Below, in pieces: positions 25,920 to 34,233 of a stretch of 53,205 bases of DNA (the stretch's first letter is position 1; every line of letters begins with the position of its first letter). Both the position numbers and the translations under genes were made by a program. The notes beneath the pieces are model-generated. The model made no database searches. It was not told the DNA's origin and saw only the letters and a program-made list of their open reading frames with translations. The stretch lies in NCBI GenBank assembly GCA_035763085.1, contig DASUBV010000112.1, positions 1-53,205 of the forward strand. Direction: 5' to 3'. Source of the stretch: DASUBV01 sp035763085. Its GTDB lineage: Bacteria > Actinomycetota > Actinomycetes > Streptosporangiales > Streptosporangiaceae.

Positions 25920-26981
25920 ATGACCACCAGGGCGATCAACGAGTGCAAGCTTGAGGCATTCCTGGGACAGGTGATCGGCGACGGCGGTGCGGCGCTCAGC
26001 GTGCTGCTGACCCACCTCGGGGACAAGCTCGGCCTGTATGCGGCGATGGCCGACGGCGAGCCCGTCACCGCCGCCGAACTGGCCGGGCGGACCGGCACCA
26101 ACGAGCGGATAGTACACGAGTGGTTGTGCAACCAAGCTGCCAGCGGTTACGTCAGCTACGAACCGGAAACCGGGCGGTTCCGGCTGCCGCCGGAGCAGGC
26201 GTTCGTCCTCGCCGACGAGTCCAGCCCGGCCCTGATGCAGGGCGGCTTCGACTTCGTCGCCGCGGCGTACCAGAGCATCGGCAAGGAGCTCAGCGCGTTC
26301 CGCACCGGGACCGGCCTGGCCTGGGGCGACCACCACCACACCTTGTTCGAGGCCACCGATCGTTTCTTCCGTCCGGGGTACCGGGCGCACCTGGTGCAGG
26401 AGTGGGTCCCGGCGATGGACGGGGTGCATGAGAAGCTGACCGCCGGCGCGCGCGTCGCCGACGTCGGCTGCGGCTACGGGGCATCGACCGTGGTGCTGGC
26501 CAGCGCCTACCCGCGTTCCGTGTTCACCGGCTACGACTACCACGAGCCGTCGGTGCGGGCGGCGCGCGAGCGGGCCAGCCGGGCCGGGGTCGGCGACCGG
26601 GTGAGCTTCCAGGTGGCCAACGCCACCGACATCACCGGGTCCTATGACCTGATCGCGTTCTTCGACTGCTGGCACGACACCGCCGACCCGCTGGGCTCGG
26701 CCGCGGCGGCCAGGCAAGCGCTGGCCGATGACGGGTCGGTGCTGCTGGTCGAGCCGGCCGCAGGCGACCGGATCGAGGACAACCTGCATCTCGTCGGCCG
26801 GATGTTCTACGGCGCCTCAGCCCTCGCCTGCGTCCCGTGCTCGGTCAGCGACGGCGGCCCCGGACTCGGCGCGCAGGCCGGCGAGGCACGCACCCGCGAG
26901 CTGTTCGCCAAGGCCGGCTTCAACACCTTCCGCCGGGTCGCGCAGACCCCGGTGAACACCGTCTACCAGGCCAGCGCCTAG
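25920..26981 (+). CDS. Methyltransferase with N-terminal winged-helix domain (Rv2258c-like)
   Basis: 353 residues from the ATG at 25920, with GAAGGGAG about seven bases upstream. Residues 1-110 form a winged-helix dimerisation region (GLYAAMADGEPVTAAELAGRTG, then a beta wing). The methyltransferase part has motif I VADVGCGYGASTVVL near residues 178-192, YDYHE near 206, and DLIAFFDCWHDT near 242-253. Length and layout fit the mycobacterial Rv2258c-type family. Substrate unknown. The LuxR fragment upstream suggests it was once regulated like the methyltransferase at 19911. Confidence 0.83.
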   Translation: MTTRAINECKLEAFLGQVIGDGGAALSVLLTHLGDKLGLYAAMADGEPVTAAELAGRTGTNERIVHEWLCNQAASGYVSYEPETGRFRLPPEQAFVLADESSPALMQGGFDFVAAAYQSIGKELSAFRTGTGLAWGDHHHTLFEATDRFFRPGYRAHLVQEWVPAMDGVHEKLTAGARVADVGCGYGASTVVLASAYPRSVFTGYDYHEPSVRAARERASRAGVGDRVSFQVANATDITGSYDLIAFFDCWHDTADPLGSAAAARQALADDGSVLLVEPAAGDRIEDNLHLVGRMFYGASALACVPCSVSDGGPGLGAQAGEARTRELFAKAGFNTFRRVAQTPVNTVYQASA

Positions 26982-27001
26982 ACGAACGCCACACCGGGCC
27001 G

Positions 27002-27030
27002 GGCTGGTCTCCCGCCCAGGGAGACCAGCC
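27002..27030 (+). terminator. Strong hairpin after the methyltransferase gene
   Basis: GGCTGGTCTCCC (27002-27013) pairs perfectly with GGGAGACCAGCC (27019-27030) around a five-base loop, 20 bases after the stop. There is no T-tract, as often in GC-rich actinobacterial terminators. Confidence 0.65.
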
Positions 27031-27072
27031 TGGCGCGCGGCGCGATCAGGCGCGATCAGGCAGGAGAAGACC

Positions 27073-27192
27073 ATGACCGAGGTTCATCGCGACGTCCGCA
27101 ACCCCGGTCGCTGCACCAGTCCCGGCCGCGACGCCGAAAGCCGCGCCGCGTGCCGCCAGAACGGCTGCCGCCCGCGCTGCGCCTCGCCCTGA
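27073..27192 (+). CDS. Possible 39-residue cysteine-containing small protein
   Basis: The ATG at 27073 has GGCAGGAGAAG upstream at good spacing, itself preceded by a tandem ten-base repeat (GCGCGATCAG twice, about 27039-27058). The product has four cysteines (residues 14, 27, 32, 36) and many arginines. No family is recognised. It overlaps in another frame the MDMPI-like remnant, so it may be a chance frame using that gene's old ribosome binding site. Confidence 0.25.
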   Translation: MTEVHRDVRNPGRCTSPGRDAESRAACRQNGCRPRCASP

Positions 27193-27345
27193 TCGCGCCC
27201 GACATCGGCGGGATGTGGCGTATCCGCGGCCTGCGGCCGGTCGCCACCGACCTCCGCTTCGCCCCGGGGCGGACGCGGAGGTGCGCGGCCCAGCCGAGGC
27301 GCTGCTGATGGCCATCGCCCGAAGCCTGTACCGGTCTGGACGGCC
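27140..27345 (+). pseudogene. MDMPI-like (mycothiol maleylpyruvate isomerase family) C-terminal remnant
   Basis: One frame reads PPALRLALIAPDIGGMWRIR and, after a one-base shift near 27275, ADAEVRGPAEALLMAIAR, the pattern of the MDMPI C-terminal domain (a W-x-V/I strand, then VxGPAxxLLxxL). The N-terminal DinB-like domain is absent and the end is frameshifted. Assignment rests on short motifs only. Confidence 0.38.
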
Positions 27346-27721
27346 GTGGCAGCTGCCAGTCCGCCGGCGTGGAAGGACTGGGCGTGCGACCGATGGGTTT
27401 TCCTGTGCAACCGCCACGCGGTGACTTCATGCGCGGGTCAGGTCTCCCGGTGATGTGGGCCGCCTCGTCCGTGCCATCGCGCATAATATGAGATTTCCCG
27501 CGAGGTAGAGTGCGTCCCGGTACGCATTACGTTTATCGTATTCCGTGCCGGTTGCTTCCCGGACTTGCCGGAGGATCTGCTCGGCCAGCGCACGCTGCTC
27601 CGGCCGTACAGGAGCGTTCGGCGAGGTTCGCGACGGGAGGCGAAGGCTGGCGACTGGTTGTGACGAAGACGCGAAGGGCAGCCTCTGGTGCCGTCCGTCC
27701 TGGGCCGCTGAGGTGTGTCAG

Positions 27722-29116
27722 ATGAAACGAATAAGCGCCGTCCCCGGTGCGGGGCAGACAGCGGCGGGTGGCGTGCCGGCCACGCCGCCGGATGCGCACA
27801 ACGTTTTCCTTGCGACCCTGCCATTCGCCGTCGTTGTCACTGTAGCCGTCATCGACGTCCTGGCCGGTCCCGACGTGGGTTTCCTTCCCGTGCTCTCGCT
27901 CGGCCCGGCGCTCGCCGCGATCTCCTGGCGGCCGCTGCCGACGGCGCTGACCGGGACATTCACCCTGGGGCTTGGCGTGCTGCTGGCGTTCTACGACAAC
28001 CTTGCCGGGAGCCGGCGGGGCGTGATCGCCCTGATCGCGATTGCCGGGGTGACCGTCGCCGGGGTCATCGCCAGCGCGGGGCGCCGGCGGCGCGAACGGG
28101 AGCTGGCGAATTTCAAGGCGATCGCGGAAGCGGCCCAGCAGATCCTGCTCCGTCCGGTGCCTGCCCGGATCCCGCCGGTGGATGTTGCTGTCCGGTATGT
28201 CTCCGCCGCCGCCTCGGCCCGGATCGGCGGTGACCTGTACGAGGCCGTCTCGGTCAAGGGCGGCGTGCGGCTGATCGTCGGCGATGTCCTGGGCAAGGGG
28301 CTTCCGGCGGCGCGGACGGCGGCGGTGGTCCTCGGTGCCTTTCGTGAGGCGGCGTACGACGCGCTGGACCTGGTGCATATCGCCGCGCGGATAGAGGCCA
28401 GCCTGGAGCACCAGGAGGCCGAAGAGGAGTTCGTGACCGTGGTGCTGGCGCAGGTCGACGCGGACGGGTCCCGGGTGGAGATCCTCAACTGCGGTCATCC
28501 GCCGCCCTTGCTGGTGCGTGACGGCGAGGTCACCGCGGCCGAGTCACCCGAAGCGAGCCTGCCGCTCGGCCTCGGGTCCCTCAACCCGGCGGCCCGGGTG
28601 GCCTGCTCGATCCCGTTCAAGTACGGAGACCGGCTGCTCTTCTACACGGACGGGATCAGCGAGGCGCGAGACAGGCAAGGGACCTTCTACCCGCTGGAAC
28701 AGACCGGGGCCTTTCTCGGCTCACCGGACCTGGGCCTGGCCCTCGACCGGCTCAGCGAAGACGTCCTGCGCCACGTCGGGCACGCGCTGCTGGACGACGC
28801 GGCTATTCTGCTGATCGGCCGTGGACGGCCGTTAGCACGGCCGCCGCCTGCGGACTGCGCTGCCCGGGCTGATGTGGTGTTCGTAGGCGAATGCGGCCGC
28901 CGCGGTCCGCGAGGTGCCGCCGAGCTTGGTGAAGATGTTGCTCAGGTGCCGGGCGATGGTCTTGTCGCTGAGGTACAGTTCACGGGCAATTTCGGGGTTG
29001 GTCTTGCCGGCTGCGACGTGGCGCAGTACCTCGGCCTCGCGTGCGGTGAGCCCGGCGGGGTATGCGGGTGCGCTGATCAGCGCGGCGGCTTCGCGCTCGC
29101 CTGTCCCGGCACCTAG
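27722..29116 (+). CDS. Membrane-anchored PP2C/SpoIIE-type serine phosphatase with read-on tail
   Basis: 464 residues from the ATG at 27722 (GAGGTG five bases upstream). Four hydrophobic segments occupy about residues 25-115. The phosphatase domain follows with ARIGGDLYEAV, VGDVLGKGLPAA, LNCGHPPPLL, LLFYTDGISEAR and the terminal DDAAILLI, whose Asp residues bind metal. RsbU-like enzymes dephosphorylate anti-sigma antagonists and so activate stress sigma factors; no partner is adjacent. The domain normally ends near 28835, but the frame continues about 93 codons antisense through the 3' end of a convergent LuxR remnant, suggesting loss of the original stop. Confidence 0.8.
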   Translation: MKRISAVPGAGQTAAGGVPATPPDAHNVFLATLPFAVVVTVAVIDVLAGPDVGFLPVLSLGPALAAISWRPLPTALTGTFTLGLGVLLAFYDNLAGSRRGVIALIAIAGVTVAGVIASAGRRRRERELANFKAIAEAAQQILLRPVPARIPPVDVAVRYVSAAASARIGGDLYEAVSVKGGVRLIVGDVLGKGLPAARTAAVVLGAFREAAYDALDLVHIAARIEASLEHQEAEEEFVTVVLAQVDADGSRVEILNCGHPPPLLVRDGEVTAAESPEASLPLGLGSLNPAARVACSIPFKYGDRLLFYTDGISEARDRQGTFYPLEQTGAFLGSPDLGLALDRLSEDVLRHVGHALLDDAAILLIGRGRPLARPPPADCAARADVVFVGECGRRGPRGAAELGEDVAQVPGDGLVAEVQFTGNFGVGLAGCDVAQYLGLACGEPGGVCGCADQRGGFALACPGT

Positions 29117-29899
29117 TTCGGCGAAGCCGCGCCGCGCTGCCGCGATCTCGGCGGCAGCGGACTCCTCGTCGCCGAGGGCACGCAGTGCCCGGCCGAGCTG
29201 CATGCGGCTCCGGGCGATTTCGTAGCGCCAGCCGAGCCGCTCCCACACGGCCCAGGCCCGCCGGAAGGACGGGGCGGGCTGCCGGGTCGCCGGACTCCAG
29301 CGCGGCGAGCGCGGTGGCGTAGTCGGCGCGTGCCTGCACCGGCGTGCAGCTGAACGAGGCGGCGATGGATCCGAGCTCGGCGGCGATTCCGGCGGCCTCG
29401 TCGTGGCGTCCTGCGGCCAGCAGTATTTCCACGGCGGCGGGCAGCAGCTGCGAGCGGTGGACCGGGTCGGCGGTCTCGCCGAGCAGCCGCCCGATCGCCG
29501 CGCAGGCCGCGTCGGCTCGGCCCTGGGCGAGCCACAGCAGCGCCAGGCCCGGCTGGGGTTCGTGGCCGAACCCGGCCGCCTGGTCATACGCTGCCTGCGC
29601 TGCGGTCAGGTCGCCGCGGACGCACAGCAGGTCGCCGCGCTCGGCCATCGCCAGCCCGGCTGCGTGCGGGGTCTGTGCCGCGAGGTAGCGCCGCACCGCC
29701 AGGTCGAACTCGATAAGGGCCTCGCCGAAGGCGCCCTGTGCCCGCATGATCGGCCTCGGTGCACCGCGCACTGGCCGGTGAACGGCACCAGCCCCGGCTG
29801 CCCTGCGCACCATAGGGTGACCAGGTTGCCCAGGAACCAGAGGGCTTCCCCCTCGTCCTGGCGGCGCAGGTAGGGGCGGACGGGTGCGGCCTGTGTCAT
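28832..29899 (-). pseudogene. LuxR-family regulator, N-truncated with two frameshifts
   Basis: Minus-strand pieces: EALWFLGNLVTLWCAGQPGL and FTGQCAVHRG (near 29820-29770), then in another frame IMRAQGAFGEALIEFDLAV and following TPR-like repeats (29760-29270), then in a third FRRAWAVWERLGWRYEIARS through LTAREAEVLRHVAAGKTNPEIARELYL and KTIARHLSNIFTKLGG. Frame changes lie near 29755 and 29270. The first 250-300 residues typical of its relatives are absent. The helix-turn-helix itself is intact. Confidence 0.68.
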
Positions 29900-29926
29900 G
29901 GCGACCCCATATTGGATAGACATAAG

Positions 29927-29953
29927 TATGATTAATATGGTTCTAGTATGGTT
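29927..29953. repeat. Short AT-rich direct repeats upstream of the LuxR remnant
   Basis: TATGATT (29927-29933), TATGGTT (29936-29942) and TATGGTT (29947-29953) repeat at 9- and 11-base spacing inside an AT-rich island in otherwise GC-rich DNA. The spacing is close to one helical turn, as in cooperative activator sites. They precede the minus-strand LuxR remnant and may be its old promoter. Confidence 0.35.
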
Positions 29954-30032
29954 AAAGCATGAGCGATGTCAAGAGCGGGACCGGCAGGCGGCGTTACCGG
30001 TCCAGCGTCCGCGAGGCTGCCTGCCGCCGGCC

Positions 30033-30947
30033 TCACGAGTAGCCGGCGGAGGCCGGGATGACGGCGACAGGGCAGTGGCCCTGGCGGAGGAGGCGGGTGC
30101 TGACAGAGCCGGGCAGCGCGGCGTAGAGCCTGCCGGCGCCGCGGGCGCCGACGGCCACAAGGGCGGCCGACTCGGTCAGCCGGAGAAGCACCGTTGCGGG
30201 GTCGCCGCACAAGGCGACGGGCTGTGCGGTGACGTCGAGGCCGGCGAGTTCGGTGCGGACGAGCATGTCCAGCTGGGCCCAGGCACTGTCGAGGGGCGGC
30301 AGCAGGTCGTCATCCCCGGCCATGCCGCGGCCGGCGTCATCCTGGGCCGTGGTGTAGTCGGGATAGACGGCATGCACGGGCAGCAGCGCGGCGCCGCGCA
30401 GCGCGGCTTCCCCGGCGGCGAACCGCAGGGCCGCGCGGGCCCCGGGGGAGGAGTCCACTCCGGCGACGACAGGGCCGTCGTCGGCAGCCGGGCGTGCGGC
30501 ATCGCGCGGCGGGGACGGGACTACCACGACGGGGCAGGGGGCGCGTCCGGCGCATCCCTGGGCGACCGAGCCGAGCAGCAGGGCGCGCACCCGGCCTTGG
30601 CCGCGGGTGCCGACTACCAGGACGTCGGCGGCGGTGACGGCGGCGACGAGCGCGGCCACGGGGTCCCCGTGCAGCACCCGCGTGCTGACGGGCGGTGCCG
30701 CGCCGGCCGGGAGGCCGCGCAGCATCCGGGCCTGCATCTCGTCGCAGTCCTGCTCGCAGGCCGCGGCCGGGTCCGTGCCGGGGCCGGCCGGCCGCGCGCC
30801 CTGGGCGCAGGCGGTCACGACCACGAGCTCCCAGCCTCGCAGCCGGGCATCGGCCGCAGCCCAGGCCAGTGCGGCGGCCGAGTGAGGGGACCCGTCGACG
30901 CCGGCGATCACGCGGGGGCGGCGGGCGCGGCCCGGCTTCCCGGTCAT
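30033..30947 (-). CDS. Universal stress protein, tandem Usp domains
   Basis: 304 residues with two Usp domains. The first starts VIAGVDGSPHSAAALAWA and ends VVGTRGQGRVRALLLGSVAQ; the second starts VVAGVDSSPGARAALRFA and ends VAVGARGAGRLYAALPGSVS. The G-x2-G-x9-G(S/T) nucleotide-binding pattern is recognisable in both halves. Such proteins bind ATP and act in hypoxia and stress survival in actinobacteria. Its ATG overlaps the stop of the P-type ATPase gene (ATGA), so it is the last gene of the minus-strand ion block. Confidence 0.9.
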   Translation of the reverse strand: MTGKPGRARRPRVIAGVDGSPHSAAALAWAAADARLRGWELVVVTACAQGARPAGPGTDPAAACEQDCDEMQARMLRGLPAGAAPPVSTRVLHGDPVAALVAAVTAADVLVVGTRGQGRVRALLLGSVAQGCAGRAPCPVVVVPSPPRDAARPAADDGPVVAGVDSSPGARAALRFAAGEAALRGAALLPVHAVYPDYTTAQDDAGRGMAGDDDLLPPLDSAWAQLDMLVRTELAGLDVTAQPVALCGDPATVLLRLTESAALVAVGARGAGRLYAALPGSVSTRLLRQGHCPVAVIPASAGYS

Positions 30948-32380
30948 ACCGGCCCCCCGGGTGCGGCACCGCCACGCTGGCGCCTTGCCAGGGCGTCACG
31001 GGCGCCGCGGGTCAGCCGCTTGTCGGCCGCGACGATCAGCGAGGCGGCCAGGGCGAGGATGAGGATCCGCAGCCAGGCGCCGCCGGTGATCGGCGCGGTC
31101 TGGAACAGCCGGTTCAAGGCCGGGAGGTAGGTCAGGGCGAGCTGCCCGGCCACCTGGGCGGTGACGCCGACGGCGATCCACCTGTTGGTGAACAGGCCGG
31201 CCCGCCACGCCGAACCGGTCAGCGACCGGCAGCTGAACAGGTAGAACAGCTCCACCATCACGAACAGGTTGACCGCGGCGGTGCGCGCTTCTGCCTCGCC
31301 GGCGCCGCCGACCTTCTCCCATTCGAACAACCACCAGGCGCCGGCCACCAGCAGGGCGGAGACCAGCAGGACGCGCCAGACCAGGGCGGCGGCGCCCTTG
31401 GCGAACACCACGTAGCGGGGGCGGCCGTCTGCATGGTGCTCGTGCAGGGTCGCCATGTACCGGCGCTCGGAGCTGAACGTAACCACGTCCACCCGGGGAA
31501 ACGCGGCGGTGACGGCGGACTGGTCCAGCCCGGCTTTCCCCGCCGACACCAGCAGTGCCGCCTCGGTCGGGTCCCCGGTCAGCGCCGGCCGCCCGTCCCT
31601 GAGGTCCAGCACGGCGTCGTTGCAGCCGGCCCCGGCGAGCAGGCACCAGCGCAGTGTCTCGTCGGCAGCCAGGTCTGCGGCCCGGCCTGCGGCACCCGTG
31701 ATGGCACCGTCTGGCAGGTAGCCGGCGCCGGTGACGTCATAGCGCCCGTCCGGGATTCGCACCGCCCGGACCGTCATCTGGTTCTGGGTCAGCGTGCCGG
31801 TCTTGTCCGAGCAGATCACCGTCGTGCTGCCCAGGGTCTCCACCGCCGGCAGGCGGCGGATCACCGCCCGCCGCCTGGCCATCCGGCCCACCCCGATCGC
31901 CAGCGTGATCGTCACCGCGGCCGGCAGGCCCTCCGGGATCGCGCCGACGGCAAGGGCGACCGCGGCGGTGAACATCTCGCTCGCCTTCTCGCCCCGGGCC
32001 AGGCCGGCGGCGAAGGCGACGGCCGCCAGGGCCAGGATCACCACCGTCAGCACCTTGCTGAACCGGGCCAGCTTGCGGGTCAGCGGCGTGACGGGCAGCT
32101 GCGCGGTCCCCACCAGCCGGTGGATCTCCCCCAGCTCGGTCACCGCCCCGGCCGCGACAAGCACGTAGATCAGCGGATCCGTCACCTGGTGCAGCACCCG
32201 GGCCAGCGGGCCCGCCCGGCGCGCCCGGGGCAGCGCGTTGGTCCCGTACCGCCCCCGGCGGCTGCGGGCCTCAGCCCCGGTCAGGCCACGGTGCGGGTCG
32301 GATTCCAGCAGCAGCACCATCTCATGAGCCGCCAGCCCGTGATGCGCGTTCCCCTGCCGACCGGACGTCATCACCTCCAT
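30944..32380 (-). CDS. P2-type cation ATPase with two large internal deletions
   Basis: 478 residues from the ATG at 32380; 32413 (GTG) or 32371 are alternatives. The N-terminal cation-ATPase domain (GLTGAEARSRRGRYGTNALP) and first helices are followed directly by the segment after the actuator domain (GAVTELGEIHRLVGTAQLPV), so TGES is gone. DKTGTLTQNQM is intact (about residue 190) with the start of the nucleotide domain and FAKGAA, but the frame then jumps to the late helices (WRVLLVSALLVAG), losing TGDN and GDGVNDAP. Normal length is about 900. Both deletions keep the frame. No pumping is expected. It is coupled to the Usp gene. Confidence 0.75.
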   Translation of the reverse strand: MEVMTSGRQGNAHHGLAAHEMVLLLESDPHRGLTGAEARSRRGRYGTNALPRARRAGPLARVLHQVTDPLIYVLVAAGAVTELGEIHRLVGTAQLPVTPLTRKLARFSKVLTVVILALAAVAFAAGLARGEKASEMFTAAVALAVGAIPEGLPAAVTITLAIGVGRMARRRAVIRRLPAVETLGSTTVICSDKTGTLTQNQMTVRAVRIPDGRYDVTGAGYLPDGAITGAAGRAADLAADETLRWCLLAGAGCNDAVLDLRDGRPALTGDPTEAALLVSAGKAGLDQSAVTAAFPRVDVVTFSSERRYMATLHEHHADGRPRYVVFAKGAAALVWRVLLVSALLVAGAWWLFEWEKVGGAGEAEARTAAVNLFVMVELFYLFSCRSLTGSAWRAGLFTNRWIAVGVTAQVAGQLALTYLPALNRLFQTAPITGGAWLRILILALAASLIVAADKRLTRGARDALARRQRGGAAPGGPV

Positions 32381-32471
32381 GTCCCCATTCCATCCCGCCG
32401 ACGGCCCGGCCACCTAGGGCAGTTGGTCCCGCAGCCGGGCGCCGACCAGACCGCCGGCCGCCGGGAACGGG

Positions 32472-33770
32472 TCAAGTGAACGCGAGGTAGCGCAGCCACA
32501 GGTAGGGGACGGCCAGGGCGATGGTGACGGCGGTGACGATCAGCCCGTACTTGGTGAACTGCCAGAAGCTGATCTGGTGGCCGGCGCGCCCGGCCAGGCC
32601 GAGGATGACCACGTTGGCCGAGGCGCCGACCGCGGTCGCGTTGCCGCCCAGGCCGGCGCCGAGGGCCAGCGCCCACCACAGCACGGTCGTGCGGTGGTCG
32701 CCGCCGTGAGCCTGCACGAGCTGGGCCACGACGGGGCTGATCGTGGCCACGTAGGGGATGTTGTCGACAACTGCCGACAGTGCTGCGGAGATGATCAGCA
32801 GCAGCATCGTGGCCGCCAGCAGGTTTCCCTCGGTGGCGCGGGTGATCGCGTCGGAGACCGTCTTGATCACGCCGCTGTGCACTAGGGCGCCGGCCATCAC
32901 GAACAGGCCGGCGAAGAAGATCAGGGTGGGCCATTCGACGTCCCTGGCGACCTCTTCGGCGTCCAGCCGGGAGGCGCCGAGCAGGACCAGTCCGCCGGCC
33001 AGGGCCACCACGGCCGGCTCCAGCCCGGTGATGGACTGCAGCACGAAGCCGGTCGTGACGGCGGCGAGCACGGCCAGCCCGGTGATCAGCAGCCGCCCGT
33101 CCCGGATCGCCTCCCGTTCCCGCAGCGCCATCACCGCGGCGGCCCGTCCGGGGTCGTAGCGGAAGGACCGGCGGAACAGGACCCGGCACAGCAGAATGAA
33201 CACCGCCAGCAGCACGGCGGTGAACGGCGCCAGGTTAACCAGGAAGTCGTTGTAGGTCAGGCCGGCGCGGCTGGCGATCACGATGTTCGGCGGGTCCCCC
33301 ACCAGCGTCGCGGTCCCGCCGACATTGGCGGCCAGCGCCTCGGCGATCAGGAACGGGACGGCCGGCACCTCCAGCCGCTCGCAGACCAGGAGGGTGACGG
33401 GGGCGATCAGCAGCACGGTCGTGACGTTGTCCAGGACCGCCGAGGCGACCGCGGTCACCAGCACCAGGATGACCAGCACCGTGAACGGTCGGCCCCTCCC
33501 GCGCTTGGCCGCCCAGATCGCCGCGTACTCGAACACCCCGGTGCGGGCCAGCACCGCCACGATGAGCATCATGCCCAGCAGCAGGAAGATGACGTTCCAG
33601 TCGATGCCTGCCTCGTGGGAGAAGAACGCGTGGTGCGCGTCCGTGGCGCCGATGAGCAGCATTGCCACCGCCCCGGCCAGCGCCGCGGCGACCCGGTGCA
33701 CCTTCTCGGTCGCGATCAGCACGTAGGCGGCGGCGAAGACCGCAACCGTCGCCCACGCGGTACCGGTCAC
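32472..33770 (-). CDS. ArsB/CitT-type (IT superfamily) anion permease
   Basis: 432 residues from the GTG at 33770, which overlaps the CBS gene stop (GTGA). About 11 membrane helices. The two family repeats are visible: NVIFLLLGMMLIVAVLARTG then DNVTTVLLIAPVT and NVGGTATLVGDPPNI, and in the second half WPTLIFFAGLFVMAGAL, then DNIPYVATISPVV and GGNATAVGASANVV. These are shared by ArsB arsenite pumps, SLC13-type transporters and NhaD-like antiporters; the exact substrate is open. Its place beside NhaA and other ion genes makes a role in ion or pH balance plausible. Confidence 0.85.
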   Translation of the reverse strand: MTGTAWATVAVFAAAYVLIATEKVHRVAAALAGAVAMLLIGATDAHHAFFSHEAGIDWNVIFLLLGMMLIVAVLARTGVFEYAAIWAAKRGRGRPFTVLVILVLVTAVASAVLDNVTTVLLIAPVTLLVCERLEVPAVPFLIAEALAANVGGTATLVGDPPNIVIASRAGLTYNDFLVNLAPFTAVLLAVFILLCRVLFRRSFRYDPGRAAAVMALREREAIRDGRLLITGLAVLAAVTTGFVLQSITGLEPAVVALAGGLVLLGASRLDAEEVARDVEWPTLIFFAGLFVMAGALVHSGVIKTVSDAITRATEGNLLAATMLLLIISAALSAVVDNIPYVATISPVVAQLVQAHGGDHRTTVLWWALALGAGLGGNATAVGASANVVILGLAGRAGHQISFWQFTKYGLIVTAVTIALAVPYLWLRYLAFT

Positions 33771-34213
33771 GGCCCGAGCACCCGGTCCAGCAGCGTGTCC
33801 AGCGTGACCGCGCCGGTCATCCGGCCGTCGGCTCCGGTCACCGCCACCAGCGGGCACCCGGTGCGGGCCATCAGCGCGGCGATCTCCAGCGGGGTCGCGT
33901 CCGGGTCCACCACGGCCAGTTCCCGGTGCCGTTCAGGCAGGCACTCGGCCACGGTCCGCCCGGCGAGCTCGCCGAGCAGCAGGCCCGCGGTCGGCTCGTC
34001 CACCACCCGCGCCAGCGCCGGGTCGTCCTGGCAGTACTCCGGGACCGCCATCTGCAGCACCTGCGTGCCCGCCAGCACCGTCAGCGGCCGCTGGTCCTGG
34101 TCGACCACGATCAGGCCGGGCAGATCGCGGCCGGCCAGCAGCCGGGCCGCGTCCGCCGCCGGCGTGTCCATGGTCACCACCGGGAACGGCACCGCCAGGT
34201 CGCTGGCCCGCAT
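33767..34213 (-). CDS. CBS-domain-pair protein
   Basis: 148 residues from the ATG at 34213, with GGGAGGTGAGG upstream. Two CBS motifs are seen: MRASDLAVPFPVVTMDTPAADAARLL with LPGLIVVDQDQRPLTVL, and TVAECL... with PLEIAALMARTGCPLVAVTGADGRMTGAVT. CBS pairs bind adenine nucleotides and often regulate transporters. It is coupled to the permease gene by GTGA, so it probably senses energy state for that transporter. The NhaA gene ends 20 bases upstream. Confidence 0.85.
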   Translation of the reverse strand: MRASDLAVPFPVVTMDTPAADAARLLAGRDLPGLIVVDQDQRPLTVLAGTQVLQMAVPEYCQDDPALARVVDEPTAGLLLGELAGRTVAECLPERHRELAVVDPDATPLEIAALMARTGCPLVAVTGADGRMTGAVTLDTLLDRVLGP

Positions 34214-34233
34214 CCGCCCCTCACCTCCCGCCG

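Noticed and set aside
30695..32479. 594-codon plus-strand open frame
   Set aside because: Antisense shadow of the Usp and P-type ATPase genes; no domain pattern and strongly biased composition.
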